NCBI RefSeq assembly: GCF_039541235.1
Contig: NZ_BAABFV010000001.1
Coordinates: 434,001 to 498,000, forward strand
Source: Kangiella marina
GTDB lineage: Bacteria; Pseudomonadota; Gammaproteobacteria; Enterobacterales; Kangiellaceae
Length of the DNA: 64,000 bases
Direction of reading: 5' to 3'
Part shown: positions 1 to 8,680 of the stretch, piece by piece
Layout of the letters: each line of letters opens with the position of its first letter
Position numbering within the stretch: position 1 is the stretch's first letter
Translations under genes and position numbers: made by a program
Notes under the pieces: generated by a model
Database searches by the model: none
Told to the model about the DNA's origin: nothing
What the model saw: the letters and a program-made list of their open reading frames with translations, nothing else

Positions 1-1815
1 CCAGAATACATTTAAGCGGCGTGGAGTGATATTTCGTCCACCCAGCTTGGTGTCTACTCGACCATCATCATCGCTGTCGAACTCACCATCATTATCAGCA
101 TACAAAGCACCAATACTTGCATCTTGGGTCAGTGAGTATTGGGCCGATAACTCAAAACCGTTAATTTCTGTTTTTTCACGATTCACTTCAAAAATACCAT
201 CAGCATTAGGTGATAAACGCGCACCAAGGTCTGAGTCCGATTCAAAGTAACTGATGGATAAAGCTAAGTCACGACCAAAGTACTCAACACCAACTTCGTT
301 GTTTTCAGTCAATACTGGCTGCAAATTCAAGAAAGAATCGACGGACTGATTTGGCTGGTCAATACCACGAAGGACACGACCCACATCCGGCATACTAAAG
401 CCTTCTGAGACGCTGACAAAACCGCGCCATTCATCAGTGAACTCATAAACCACACCAAAGTTAGTCAGGAGCTCATTAAACGATGGCTCACCACCTTCAA
501 CATCTTGGCTGCCGTATGATGCCAACGTCGTAAAATCATCAACGATCAGTTTGCCGTACTCATAACGTAAACCTGCGCTAAAGCTCCACGGCCCTTCGTT
601 TAAACGAGTTTGTAAATAAGGTGCCCAGTTTTCAAAGTCAGTCTCTGGAACCCACTTACGACCTGTTTGCGCCAATTCTTGATAGGTGCGATCGCGTAAA
701 AAGTCGAGACCTGTCGTGATATCAATATTACTATTAGCAACTTCTAGCCAATTTAAAGTGACGCGCGAACCCAGTTTATTCGAATCATTGCGCGACTGAT
801 CATAAAGATCATCGCCGAACGCTGGGTCCTGGAATGTACCGAAGCGACCGCCGCCATACAATGCCGAGAAGTCCTGTGAAAATAGCTGCCACTTCAGATC
901 AGCGCCCAACCAATCAGCATCACTAAAGTTAAGACTAACCGTCGTCACTTCATTTTCTGCTGGTTCACCCTCAATCTCGCCACGAACCGATGTCGCCGGA
1001 ATACCATTAACGCGATCACCGGTCACCGTCACATAATCACCGTTTGTGGCAACCTGATAATGATTCACCATCAACTGCAATTGCTGCTCACTGTTGAATT
1101 GGTAAATAACCTTACCAAACAAATCTTCGCTGCTTGAGTCCATGGTATCGCCTTGCGTGGTATCGACGCCGACTAACTCGCCATTACCATCGACATACAT
1201 CCCAGTTTCACGCAGGTGCAAGCCCGCAACAAACTGCCACTGACCTTCTCCATGCGACACTAAGTAGCCTGCGTCGTATGACATACCTTCTGAGGTTTCA
1301 CTTGTTGGCGCCGATACGCCTGCCGTGACTTGATGCTCAGTGCCGCTTTTAGCCGTTTTTGTAATAATATTAATAATGCCGCCGCTCGCTCCCAAGCCTT
1401 GAATCGCACTAGCGCCGTGAATCACTTCCACGCGCTCAATCATCATCGGATCAATAGTGTTACCTGAGCGCGCACCATTTCTTAGTGGGTTGGACTGTGG
1501 CACCCCATCAATTAAGTACAAAGGGGTTCGTCCGCGTAAGGTTTCACCCGAGCTGGTCAGTTTTTGCCTGGATGGACTATAAGACGGTAACAAGTTTCCC
1601 AGGATGTCTGACAGTGAGTTACTGACCGAGAGTTGCTGTCGAATTTCTTCACCATCAATGATGGTCACCGTCGCCGGAACCGCACTTTGCTGAAGCGGAG
1701 CTCGTGTTGCTGATACCACCATGGTTTCTGTTTTATTATGATCGTCTGCGTTTGCAGAGAAACTTGCTGAAGCCAATACGCCAATTACAGCGCTAGAAAT
1801 GATTGAAAAGTTCAT
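1..1815 (-). CDS. TonB-dependent outer-membrane receptor (3' end beyond window)
   Basis: The frame is open for 605 codons from an ATG at 1815 to the left edge, so the C-terminal barrel strands lie outside the window. The N-terminus is a Sec signal peptide (MNFSIISSAVIGVLASASFS, cleavage likely after ANA). A plug domain follows, with TETMVVSATRAP, LYLIDGVPQ and the VEVIHGASAIQGLGASGG segment, then barrel strands such as SVSEGFSMPDVGRVLRG. The family imports siderophores, haem or other iron chelates with energy from TonB-ExbBD. A perfect Fur-type palindrome 32 bp upstream of the start supports an iron-acquisition role. The ligand cannot be named from sequence alone. Confidence 0.93.
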   Translation of the reverse strand, partial: MNFSIISSAVIGVLASASFSANADDHNKTETMVVSATRAPLQQSAVPATVTIIDGEEIRQQLSVSNSLSDILGNLLPSYSPSRQKLTSSGETLRGRTPLYLIDGVPQSNPLRNGARSGNTIDPMMIERVEVIHGASAIQGLGASGGIINIITKTAKSGTEHQVTAGVSAPTSETSEGMSYDAGYLVSHGEGQWQFVAGLHLRETGMYVDGNGELVGVDTTQGDTMDSSSEDLFGKVIYQFNSEQQLQLMVNHYQVATNGDYVTVTGDRVNGIPATSVRGEIEGEPAENEVTTVSLNFSDADWLGADLKWQLFSQDFSALYGGGRFGTFQDPAFGDDLYDQSRNDSNKLGSRVTLNWLEVANSNIDITTGLDFLRDRTYQELAQTGRKWVPETDFENWAPYLQTRLNEGPWSFSAGLRYEYGKLIVDDFTTLASYGSQDVEGGEPSFNELLTNFGVVYEFTDEWRGFVSVSEGFSMPDVGRVLRGIDQPNQSVDSFLNLQPVLTENNEVGVEYFGRDLALSISYFESDSDLGARLSPNADGIFEVNREKTEINGFELSAQYSLTQDASIGALYADNDGEFDSDDDGRVDTKLGGRNITPRRLNVFW

Positions 1816-1846
1816 GTCTCAACCCATTAACCGAAAAGATGTTGCG

Positions 1847-1865
1847 AATGATAACAGTTATCATT
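1847..1865 (-). promoter_or_regulatory. Fur box upstream of the TonB receptor
   Basis: This is a perfect 9-1-9 inverted repeat, AATGATAAC-A-GTTATCATT, close to the classical Fur consensus. It sits 32 bp upstream of the receptor start codon, a typical position for iron-dependent repression. Binding is inferred from sequence only. Confidence 0.85.
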
Positions 1866-1921
1866 ACGGGATCAAGTCATATTTGCATGTTGGCTTGCTC
1901 TTTCTTGCAGTTAGGACACAA

Positions 1922-1946
1922 AAAAAGCGCCATCTAGGCGCTTTTT
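1922..1946 (-). terminator. Rho-independent terminator of the small lipoprotein gene
   Basis: Arms AAAAAGCGCC and GGCGCTTTTT enclose a 5-nt loop. It lies 28 bp past the stop of the minus-strand lipoprotein gene and has a T run in that reading direction. Confidence 0.85.
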
Positions 1947-1973
1947 AATAAGAATATCAATACGTTATTAACG

Positions 1974-2264
1974 TTATTCTTTGCTCATCTCGATAACTTC
2001 TTCAACAGTTTTACCATCCAGTGCATCTTGGACAGCTTCTTCAGCTTTCTCTGGATTCCCCATGTTTTGCATCGCAACCTTCATTGTCACAGCCATAATC
2101 GCCATGCCAAACTCCGTTTTCTCAGCTTCAGTCATGTCTTTAGTCATTTCTTCCACTGACTCTTTCATCGCTTGTTCGCTTGAGGCATCAATGGTTGGTG
2201 CTCCACAAGCCGTTAGAAATAGAGTCATTGCAAAGGCAACCAACAAATAAGTAAACTTCTTCAT
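1974..2264 (-). CDS. Small lipoprotein of the DUF6694 type
   Basis: The product has 96 residues and starts MKKFTYLL with a lipobox LTAC near residue 20, so it should be a lipid-anchored envelope protein. I chose the ATG at 2264 and not the upstream in-frame one at 2312, because it gives a proper signal peptide and is preceded by AGGAC. The mature part is acidic and helical (QAMKESVEEMTKDM, EEAVQDALDGKTVEEV) and resembles DUF6694 lipoproteins. No function is known. It is followed by its own terminator and is not obviously linked to its neighbours. Confidence 0.8.
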   Translation of the reverse strand: MKKFTYLLVAFAMTLFLTACGAPTIDASSEQAMKESVEEMTKDMTEAEKTEFGMAIMAVTMKVAMQNMGNPEKAEEAVQDALDGKTVEEVIEMSKE

Positions 2265-2417
2265 AATATCGTCCTGTAATAATCCAGAACACATCATACC
2301 GCTAAAGATCAAAAATAGGAATCATGGGAGCTGGCAGCTTTAGCGTGTTAGATTGTGGATTTATTATGACCGCTTTATTGCTACAATGGTCTCACCATAA
2401 AACGTCATACCACAATA

Positions 2418-3311
2418 GTGTCTCAAGCTAACCGCCCTTCTTTCATTCAACTACCCGACAGTGATAACTATGCTACGGTGATAGACTTTCTAGTCAGTCA
2501 CTTCCCCCATATCAGCAAACAGACATGGCTTCAGCGTGCCGCAAACGGCAAACTTTTTTGGAAAGATGGTGCTTCTATTGCTATAGACACTCAATACCAA
2601 GCAAATAGATTGGTAGGCTACTATCGGGAAGTCGTGGCTGAGCCGAAAATTCCTTTTGAAGAAACCATCATAGAGTCGAACTCTCACTTTATAATTGCGC
2701 ACAAACCACCCTTTCTGCCGGTTATGCCTGGGGGTGTTTTCGTCAACGAATGCCTTCAAGAAAGACTGATTAAGCGTACCGGGATTAAGGCGCTACAAGC
2801 AGTTCACCGACTCGATCGTGATACTTCCGGCTTAGTATTATTATCAACCAATCCCGATACTCGCCATCAATACCACCAGTTATTTGCAGATCGAACGATA
2901 AGCAAGCGCTACCAAGCAGTTTCAAATCTCAAATCATCAGAATCAATAGTCGGCAAAACATGGCAGGTAAAGAATTATTTAAGACGTTCAGTCCCACAGT
3001 TTTTATTTGAAAACTGTGAAGACTCAAACGAGGGACAGTACGCTGAATCACATATTCAATGCATTGAGCAGTCGGCTAAGAAGGCCCTGTTTACACTTTC
3101 ACCGCTGACCGGACGTACCCATCAGTTACGATTACACATGATGAGTATCGGCTTCTCAATCGAGAATGATCGCTTTTACCCAACCTTGCAACCTAAGCAG
3201 CCGGATAACTACCAACAGCCAATGCAACTCCATGCTAAATCTCTGGCCTTTACCGATCCGATTAGTGGTAAAGCGCTTGAGTTTCACTCGCCTTTCTCTC
3301 TCAGACTTTAG
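2418..3311 (+). CDS. RluA-family RNA pseudouridine synthase
   Basis: A 297-residue protein with the RluA catalytic motif HRLDRDTSG (residues ~130-138; the Asp after Leu is the nucleophile). The downstream substrate-binding segment includes LTGRTHQLRLHM. The N-terminal ~80 residues resemble an S4-like or accessory RNA-binding region. The family isomerises uridine to pseudouridine in 23S rRNA or tRNA. The form is closest to tRNA-U32/rRNA-U746-type enzymes, but I cannot fix the target. The start codon is GTG with a weak upstream SD. It stands alone between unrelated genes. Confidence 0.85.
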   Translation: MSQANRPSFIQLPDSDNYATVIDFLVSHFPHISKQTWLQRAANGKLFWKDGASIAIDTQYQANRLVGYYREVVAEPKIPFEETIIESNSHFIIAHKPPFLPVMPGGVFVNECLQERLIKRTGIKALQAVHRLDRDTSGLVLLSTNPDTRHQYHQLFADRTISKRYQAVSNLKSSESIVGKTWQVKNYLRRSVPQFLFENCEDSNEGQYAESHIQCIEQSAKKALFTLSPLTGRTHQLRLHMMSIGFSIENDRFYPTLQPKQPDNYQQPMQLHAKSLAFTDPISGKALEFHSPFSLRL

Positions 3312-3406
3312 CACGACTCTTAACGAGTGTTTGACGAAAAATAGCGCAGAAGTTAGACCGAATCAGAGCCGGCAATAATCAACGAAGAGTTCAACCAATC
3401 TTTTAT

Positions 3407-3991
3407 CTACTGAATGTAGTTAACCCAAAGCAGGTAAAAAGACCCCATCATGATCAAGCTGGCAAGAGTTATGACGACACCGTCTTCCGTGCTCAAGCCA
3501 ACCGCCGCAAGAACAATCGCGAATGCAGGCAACATAACAGCAAAAGGCACCAACTCCAAAGGAATCATAATTAACCCCGCTAAAGCGCAAAGTAGCGCCA
3601 CGAGACGCTTAACAACGCCTTGAGAAAGAACAGACACTCTTGGCTTAAACCAACGGTCGACTTTTTGGGTATAGGGTGACGATTTATCAATAACCTGAGC
3701 CAGCTTGTCTTGGCTAAATCCAATAGACTTTAACTTTTGTGGTAGCCAGGGGTGCTTCTTTCCCCAGACCATCTGAATGGCGATTAAAAAGATTAAAATA
3801 CCACACGCGCTCGGAATGCCTGGGATGGCGCCGGTGGGAAATAAAGCGACTAATGCAGGAGCTAACAGTATCGGTCCGAAACCACGGTTTTCTAAATGCT
3901 CAACCACTTCGCCAAGCTCGACCTTCTCCCCTGAAGCGTTTTCTTTTACTGATTGCAACACATCAGTAATGCCCATACGTTTTTGCGACAA
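3407..3991 (-). CDS. ExoD-family membrane protein
   Basis: A 194-residue integral membrane protein of the exopolysaccharide synthesis ExoD family. The family motif region GFGPILLAPALVALFPTGAIPGIP is followed by hydrophobic segments around residues 40-75 and two or three at the C-terminus (ALLCALAGLIMIPL, VVITLASLIMMGSFYLLW). The amphipathic N-terminus (SVKENASGEKVELGEVVEHL) is typical. ExoD was named for an exopolysaccharide and alkaline-sensitivity phenotype in Sinorhizobium, and its biochemical role is unclear. It is convergent with the pseudouridine synthase gene and divergent from the SDR gene. Confidence 0.85.
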   Translation of the reverse strand: MSQKRMGITDVLQSVKENASGEKVELGEVVEHLENRGFGPILLAPALVALFPTGAIPGIPSACGILIFLIAIQMVWGKKHPWLPQKLKSIGFSQDKLAQVIDKSSPYTQKVDRWFKPRVSVLSQGVVKRLVALLCALAGLIMIPLELVPFAVMLPAFAIVLAAVGLSTEDGVVITLASLIMMGSFYLLWVNYIQ

Positions 3992-4117
3992 GCCGACATC
4001 CTTACATTGAAGTTATTGGCTCATATCATACTGAAATTCCGCATAAATCAAAGCCAACCTTGGGCGCTTTTGCAATCCTTCACTTTCTATTCACAATCTG
4101 CGGACGATACTAAGAGG

Positions 4118-4870
4118 ATGAAAACAGCCATTATTTTCGGTTCCAGTGGCGGTATTGGCCACCAATTCGTTGAGTATTGCCTTACTCGATATGAGCATGT
4201 CTTTGCCTGCACACGTCGACTACAACGGTTTAAAACCATCGAAAGGGACAACAGTGGCAAGCTGCATCTAATGCAACTTGATCCAAGCTCTGAAACCGAA
4301 CTACAACTGTTTTCAGAGTATTTAACCGGTCGCGACTTTGACGTACAACTCATCATTAATGCCTGTGGTCTACTTCATGATGAAACACAACAATTGACGC
4401 CGGAAAAGAAAATCGAAGACTTTAATGCAGAGAATTTTGAAAAAGTTATCAGAGCAAATACGTTAATTACCCCTCTAATTGCAAAGCACCTTCTATTACA
4501 CCTTAACAAGGGTGGGAAGGCGCTGAAGCAAACTGCTATTTTCGCAGCGTTATCAGCTCGGGTTGGCAGTATTGGCGATAACCATCTTGGCGGCTGGTAC
4601 AGCTATCGGGCGAGTAAAGCGGCGCTGAATCAAGTTATCAAAACCTTATCGATCGAAGCCAGCAGGCGCTTTAAACATTGCTCAATAATCGCCATTCATC
4701 CTGGAACGACTGACACCAACCTTTCAGAACCCTTTCAAGCAAACGTACCACCAGAAAAACTGTTCACTCCAGAGTTTGCCATCGATAAAATGATGGCGGT
4801 GATCGAGCAAGCGAGCACGGAGGACAGCGGAAAATTCTACGCTTGGGATGGCTCGCTAATCGAATGGTAA
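4118..4870 (+). CDS. Short-chain dehydrogenase/reductase (C-factor-like)
   Basis: The product has 250 residues, starting at the ATG that begins the Rossmann strand (MKTAIIFGSSGGIG). An earlier in-frame ATG at 3953 would add 55 residues of non-conserved sequence and overlap the divergent exoD start. The dinucleotide-binding GxxGGIG and the NACG motif are visible, as is the catalytic YxxxK (YSYRASKAALNQ). The family performs NAD(P)-dependent oxidoreduction of small alcohols or carbonyls. This subtype resembles CsgA/C-factor proteins, and its substrate is unknown. It ends at 4870, right where the frameshifted tail of the convergent flavin reductase gene would end. Confidence 0.85.
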   Translation: MKTAIIFGSSGGIGHQFVEYCLTRYEHVFACTRRLQRFKTIERDNSGKLHLMQLDPSSETELQLFSEYLTGRDFDVQLIINACGLLHDETQQLTPEKKIEDFNAENFEKVIRANTLITPLIAKHLLLHLNKGGKALKQTAIFAALSARVGSIGDNHLGGWYSYRASKAALNQVIKTLSIEASRRFKHCSIIAIHPGTTDTNLSEPFQANVPPEKLFTPEFAIDKMMAVIEQASTEDSGKFYAWDGSLIEW

Positions 4871-4944
4871 CTATTCAAAGCGAGGCTCTTCACCCAGTCT
4901 AGCGTATGGAAACTCATCTTCCTTAGATAAGCGATAATATTGAT

Positions 4945-5502
4945 TCAAACCACCGATCCCCACATTACTTTACTTTCCAAGTCTAAATAGCCTTTATCAT
5001 TGACTGCATCATCAGGAGCAATAATGTGTTGAATTTGACCAATCATTAAGCGCGTCTCATTCAGCTCAATCGGTAGCTGCTGACAGAACTTAACGCCAAA
5101 CTTGATGGTGGCTTCTTTGACGTAAGGTGCTTTAAACCCGTCGATATACTCTTCTGTAAAACCACACTTCTCAAATTCAGAGACATTGCTTGGAAACTTG
5201 GTCGATGTGTAATGCGCATTTTTGATATGACTCGCAGGAACATGGTTCACCGTAAAAAAACTATTTTCCAGAATATTGTCGTAAGTATTTCGCGGGACCT
5301 CATCGGTAGGACGAGTGATAAAGCCCACTAGAGCAGGATCACTCCCTAAGTGCACAACCGAACTAAAAATAGCAAGATTGCTTAGGCCATCACTATTTAT
5401 CGTACCGATAAGGTTCGCAGGCTTCACACCTGTGATGCTATTAATTAAGTTTAGTCGATACTTGCGTTCTAACTGTTGAATATCGCTAACTGATAAATTC
5501 AT
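4945..5502 (-). CDS. Flavin reductase family (FMN-binding split barrel), frameshifted at the C-terminus
   Basis: The product has 185 residues with flavin-reductase-like split-barrel features (SITGVKPANLIGT, NLAIFSSVVHLGSDPALVGF, ENSFFTVNHVP). The frame ends MWGSVV-stop. One base out of frame, the DNA continues without interruption as GLNQYYRLSKEDEFPYARLG and ends at a TAG at 4871-4873. That is the C-terminal signature expected of this family. One extra G in the G4 run near 4963-4966 would restore the full protein (about 210 residues). Either this is a real truncation or a homopolymer sequencing error. The family reduces FMN or acts as a flavin-binding oxidoreductase. Confidence 0.8.
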   Translation of the reverse strand: MNLSVSDIQQLERKYRLNLINSITGVKPANLIGTINSDGLSNLAIFSSVVHLGSDPALVGFITRPTDEVPRNTYDNILENSFFTVNHVPASHIKNAHYTSTKFPSNVSEFEKCGFTEEYIDGFKAPYVKEATIKFGVKFCQQLPIELNETRLMIGQIQHIIAPDDAVNDKGYLDLESKVMWGSVV

Positions 5503-5579
5503 TCAATACCTCCGATTGCGTGGTCCTACTATGACACAATCAATATCAATATTGAGTGAAGGTTTAGAAAGCAAAAAAC

Positions 5580-7025
5580 TTAAATCACCCATAGGTTCAT
5601 AAATTCATTCACCGGGGTTTCAAGCAGTGACTCTTCATCAAGACATAAATCAATAATTTCTTCGCCATGTCTTTTAGGAAAGCGCGTATAAACATTCTTC
5701 TTAAACTTTTCGATTAAGACAGGAATCCCCTCTTCCCTACGTCTTCTATGACCGAGCGGGTATTCAACGGTAACTTTATCGGTAGAGCTGCCGTCTTTAA
5801 AAAACACTTGAACCGCGTTAGCGATACTCCGTTTGCTTGGCTCGTGATAGTCCTTTGACCATTCTTTATTTTCTTGAAGGGTCATCTTGTCACGCAAAAC
5901 ATCGATGCGTGAATCTTGTGCCACATCATCTTCATAATGATCGGCATTTAATTCGCCGAATAATAAACCACACGCCACCATGTACTGAATACAGTGATCA
6001 CGATCAGCAGGATTGTGTAACTCTCCCTCTTTCGAAATAATTCGAATGGCAGATTCGTGGGTGGTCAATTCGATACGCTCGATGTCATCAATTTTGTGAG
6101 CGACACTATCGTGTAACTCGATAGAAGCTTCGACCGCGGTTTGACCGTGGAACTCTGCTGGATACGAAATCTTAAACAAAATGTTTTCCATCACGTAAGA
6201 ACCAAAGTCACGCTGAAAACTAAAAGGGTTGCCGTTAAACGAAACGTCATAGAACCCCCAGGTCTTAGCACTTAATGCGCTCGGATAGCCCATCTCACCG
6301 GTCAATGTCATCATCGCCAATCTAACTGCTCGCGACGTCGCGTCACCCGCAGCCCAGGACTTTCGTGAGCCGGTGTTTGGCGTATGGCGATACGTTCGCA
6401 AAGACTGGCCATCGACAAACGCTTGTGACACCGCATCAATAATATCGTCTCTACTACCACCCATCATTTGCGTCACGACTGCCGTTGATGCCACTTTTAC
6501 CAGAATCACGTGATCCAAACCGACCCGATTGAAACTATTATCCAGTGCTAATACGCCTTGAATTTCATGCGCCTTAACCATCGCCTCTAAAACCGTTTTC
6601 ATGGTCAGCGGTGCGTAACCTTCTGCGATAGACTGGCGACTTAAAAAGTCTGCAATGGCTAGAATTCCACCGAGGTTATCCGAGGGGTGCCCCCACTCTG
6701 CGGCCAGCCAAGTATCGTTGTAATCCAGCCAGCGAATCATACAGCCAATATCAAAAGCGGCTTTGACCGGATCCATTTCGAATTGTGTTCCAGGAACCCG
6801 CGCCCCGTTTGGCACCACAGTGCCTGGTGCCAATGGGCCTAAATGCTTAGTACATTCAGGGTAGCGTAGAGCAAGTAAACCGCAGCCCAATGTATCCATT
6901 AAGCAATATCGAGCTGTGGTCATGGCCTCGTTGCTTTCGACCGTATAATCCGCAATATACTCCGCGATACGAACTAACTCAGGATCTGGATCGGGGCGTA
7001 CGTTCGACTCTACATTATTCGACAT
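5580..7025 (-). CDS. prpD: MmgE/PrpD family, probable 2-methylcitrate dehydratase PrpD
   Basis: A 481-residue protein with the PrpD/MmgE fold throughout. The N-terminal helical domain carries [16 protein letters not shown] and [18 protein letters not shown], followed by [10 protein letters not shown] and the later segment [14 protein letters not shown]. PrpD dehydrates 2-methylcitrate to 2-methyl-cis-aconitate in propionate breakdown and needs no Fe-S cluster. The rest of the cycle (prpB, prpC, acnD, prpF) lies about 8 kb away in this window, so it may duplicate the AcnD step or act on a related acid. It is divergent from the FAD oxidase gene and has GGAG-like ribosome-binding sequence upstream of ATG 7025. 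Confidence 0.85.
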   Translation of the reverse strand: MSNNVESNVRPDPDPELVRIAEYIADYTVESNEAMTTARYCLMDTLGCGLLALRYPECTKHLGPLAPGTVVPNGARVPGTQFEMDPVKAAFDIGCMIRWLDYNDTWLAAEWGHPSDNLGGILAIADFLSRQSIAEGYAPLTMKTVLEAMVKAHEIQGVLALDNSFNRVGLDHVILVKVASTAVVTQMMGGSRDDIIDAVSQAFVDGQSLRTYRHTPNTGSRKSWAAGDATSRAVRLAMMTLTGEMGYPSALSAKTWGFYDVSFNGNPFSFQRDFGSYVMENILFKISYPAEFHGQTAVEASIELHDSVAHKIDDIERIELTTHESAIRIISKEGELHNPADRDHCIQYMVACGLLFGELNADHYEDDVAQDSRIDVLRDKMTLQENKEWSKDYHEPSKRSIANAVQVFFKDGSSTDKVTVEYPLGHRRRREEGIPVLIEKFKKNVYTRFPKRHGEEIIDLCLDEESLLETPVNEFMNLWVI

Positions 7026-7206
7026 GGTAACTCCTTGCTCATGATGAATGTTATTCTATTCACCTTAAACATACGCAGCGCCTATCTCAAGCGACAAATG
7101 TTAAGTTTGATTAATCCTGTCGCGCCTTCTTTTAAAACCCACTTCCAACTTGCATAAAAATCAGCCACAATGATGCTCAGAAAATAAACAACGACAATAA
7201 TAACGG

Positions 7207-8493
7207 ATGAGCCAACACTACCCAAAAAGCTATTACGCGGCGACCAAAAATCACGAGCTAAACGATGACGTTTTTGAAGACAACCTCGAGGTTGAAACCT
7301 GTATCGTCGGCGGAGGCTATGCGGGACTAATGACGGCACTGGGCTTAGTGGAACGTGGGCATACCAATATCGCCATCATAGAAAAGCATGGTGTTGGCTA
7401 TGGCTGCTCAGGTCGCAACGGAGGCTTAGTGTTCGGTGGTTATTCGTTAGGCGCTAGGGCTTTGATCAAACAAGTCGGTCTTGAGCAAGCCAAAGAGTTG
7501 TATCAATTTACTCAAGCAGCCGTAAGCCTCATTCGTCGCCGCGTCGTTCAATACACCATTAACTGTGATTTGGTCGATAAAGGTGCGCTCTGGGCGAACT
7601 GGTTTAAAGATCAAAAACTGCTTCATCGAGAGCGCGACTTCATGCGCGAAACGATGGGCATTGAGTGGGACTACATCACCCCCGAAGCGCTCAAGGAAAA
7701 ATTAAAAACCGAGCAATACCATGGCGCTCTCTACGAGCCCAATGCGATGCACTTCCACCCACTCAACTATGCGTTAGGCATCGCCAAAGAATTACAAAAA
7801 CAAAAGGTCAAAATTTATCAAGGTTGTGAAGTCACGGATATTGATTACAGCAGTGCAACCAAGCGTATCACCACAACCAAAGGAACCCTTCACTCTAAAA
7901 ATCTAGTTGTCTCTGGTGGTGGTTATATTGGAAACTTATTTAAACCAGTTTCACGATCAATCCTACCCATTGCTACCTACGTCATGACCACCGAACCACT
8001 CGGCGAACGGCTTTTGGATGCCATCAATACCCCATCAGCCGTGTACGATACACGCTTTGCCTTCGACTATTACAGGCCGTTAAGAGACGGCCGAATTTTA
8101 TGGGGCGGCCGGATCAATGCCAACACCCAAAAACCCAAAGACCTTAACCATATTCTTCAGCGTGACATGCTAAAAGTCTTCCCGCAGCTCAAAGGTGTTA
8201 ACGTTGAATACGATTGGCAAGGCTGGATGGCTTACGCCAGACATCAAATGGCTCAAATTGGTCAAGTTGCGCCGAACGTTTGGTACAACACCGGCTTTGG
8301 TGGACACGGCGTAGCGCCGACCACAGCCGCCGGTGAAATCGTTGCCGCTGCTATTACTGGCGAAAACGACCATTACAAAAAGTTTGAAGCCTGGGATTTG
8401 CCTTGGAATGGTGGAGCATTTGGCCCACCAGCAGCGCAACTCAGCTACTGGTGGTATCAACTCAAAGACTGGTGGAAAGAAAAGCTGGAGTAA
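7207..8493 (+). CDS. FAD-dependent DAO-family oxidase (gamma-glutamylputrescine oxidase-like)
   Basis: A 428-residue flavoprotein of the D-amino-acid-oxidase fold. The dinucleotide-binding motif CIVGGGYAGL (about residues 35-44) and the following GHTNIAIIEKHGVGYGCSGR match the PuuB/OrdL group. The C-terminal FAD segment is NTGFGGHGVAPTTAAGE. Members oxidise secondary amines such as gamma-glutamylputrescine, releasing an aldehyde and hydrogen peroxide. No other putrescine-utilisation gene is nearby, so the substrate is uncertain. It is transcribed divergently from prpD with a 181-bp gap. Confidence 0.82.
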   Translation: MSQHYPKSYYAATKNHELNDDVFEDNLEVETCIVGGGYAGLMTALGLVERGHTNIAIIEKHGVGYGCSGRNGGLVFGGYSLGARALIKQVGLEQAKELYQFTQAAVSLIRRRVVQYTINCDLVDKGALWANWFKDQKLLHRERDFMRETMGIEWDYITPEALKEKLKTEQYHGALYEPNAMHFHPLNYALGIAKELQKQKVKIYQGCEVTDIDYSSATKRITTTKGTLHSKNLVVSGGGYIGNLFKPVSRSILPIATYVMTTEPLGERLLDAINTPSAVYDTRFAFDYYRPLRDGRILWGGRINANTQKPKDLNHILQRDMLKVFPQLKGVNVEYDWQGWMAYARHQMAQIGQVAPNVWYNTGFGGHGVAPTTAAGEIVAAAITGENDHYKKFEAWDLPWNGGAFGPPAAQLSYWWYQLKDWWKEKLE

Positions 8494-8637
8494 ATTTAAG
8501 TTGGGGAGATTTTATTTGAGCCGGTTTCTTACTGTTAATCCCACGATGCGTTATTTTAGTTCCTTACCTCTTTAGCAAATCAATTAAAAATTGATAACCA
8601 GTCCATATCCCCACTTAAAAAATAGGAATAGGATGGA

Positions 8638-8660
8638 TTACTGGTCATGATGACCAGTAA
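8638..8660. promoter_or_regulatory. Perfect 23-bp palindrome in the leader of the secreted repeat protein
   Basis: Eleven-bp arms TTACTGGTCAT and ATGACCAGTAA flank one central base, ending 8 bp before an AGGAGG ribosome-binding site and 20 bp before the ATG at 8681. It could be an operator or an mRNA hairpin affecting translation. There is no T run, so it is not a terminator. The remaining 8494-8637 interval shows nothing else I can name. Confidence 0.5.
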
Positions 8661-8680
8661 GTAAGTTAGGAGGATTTACG

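Noticed and set aside
1134-1328. Short plus-strand frames inside the TonB receptor
   Set aside because: They are shadows of the minus-strand receptor gene, which stays open for 605 codons.
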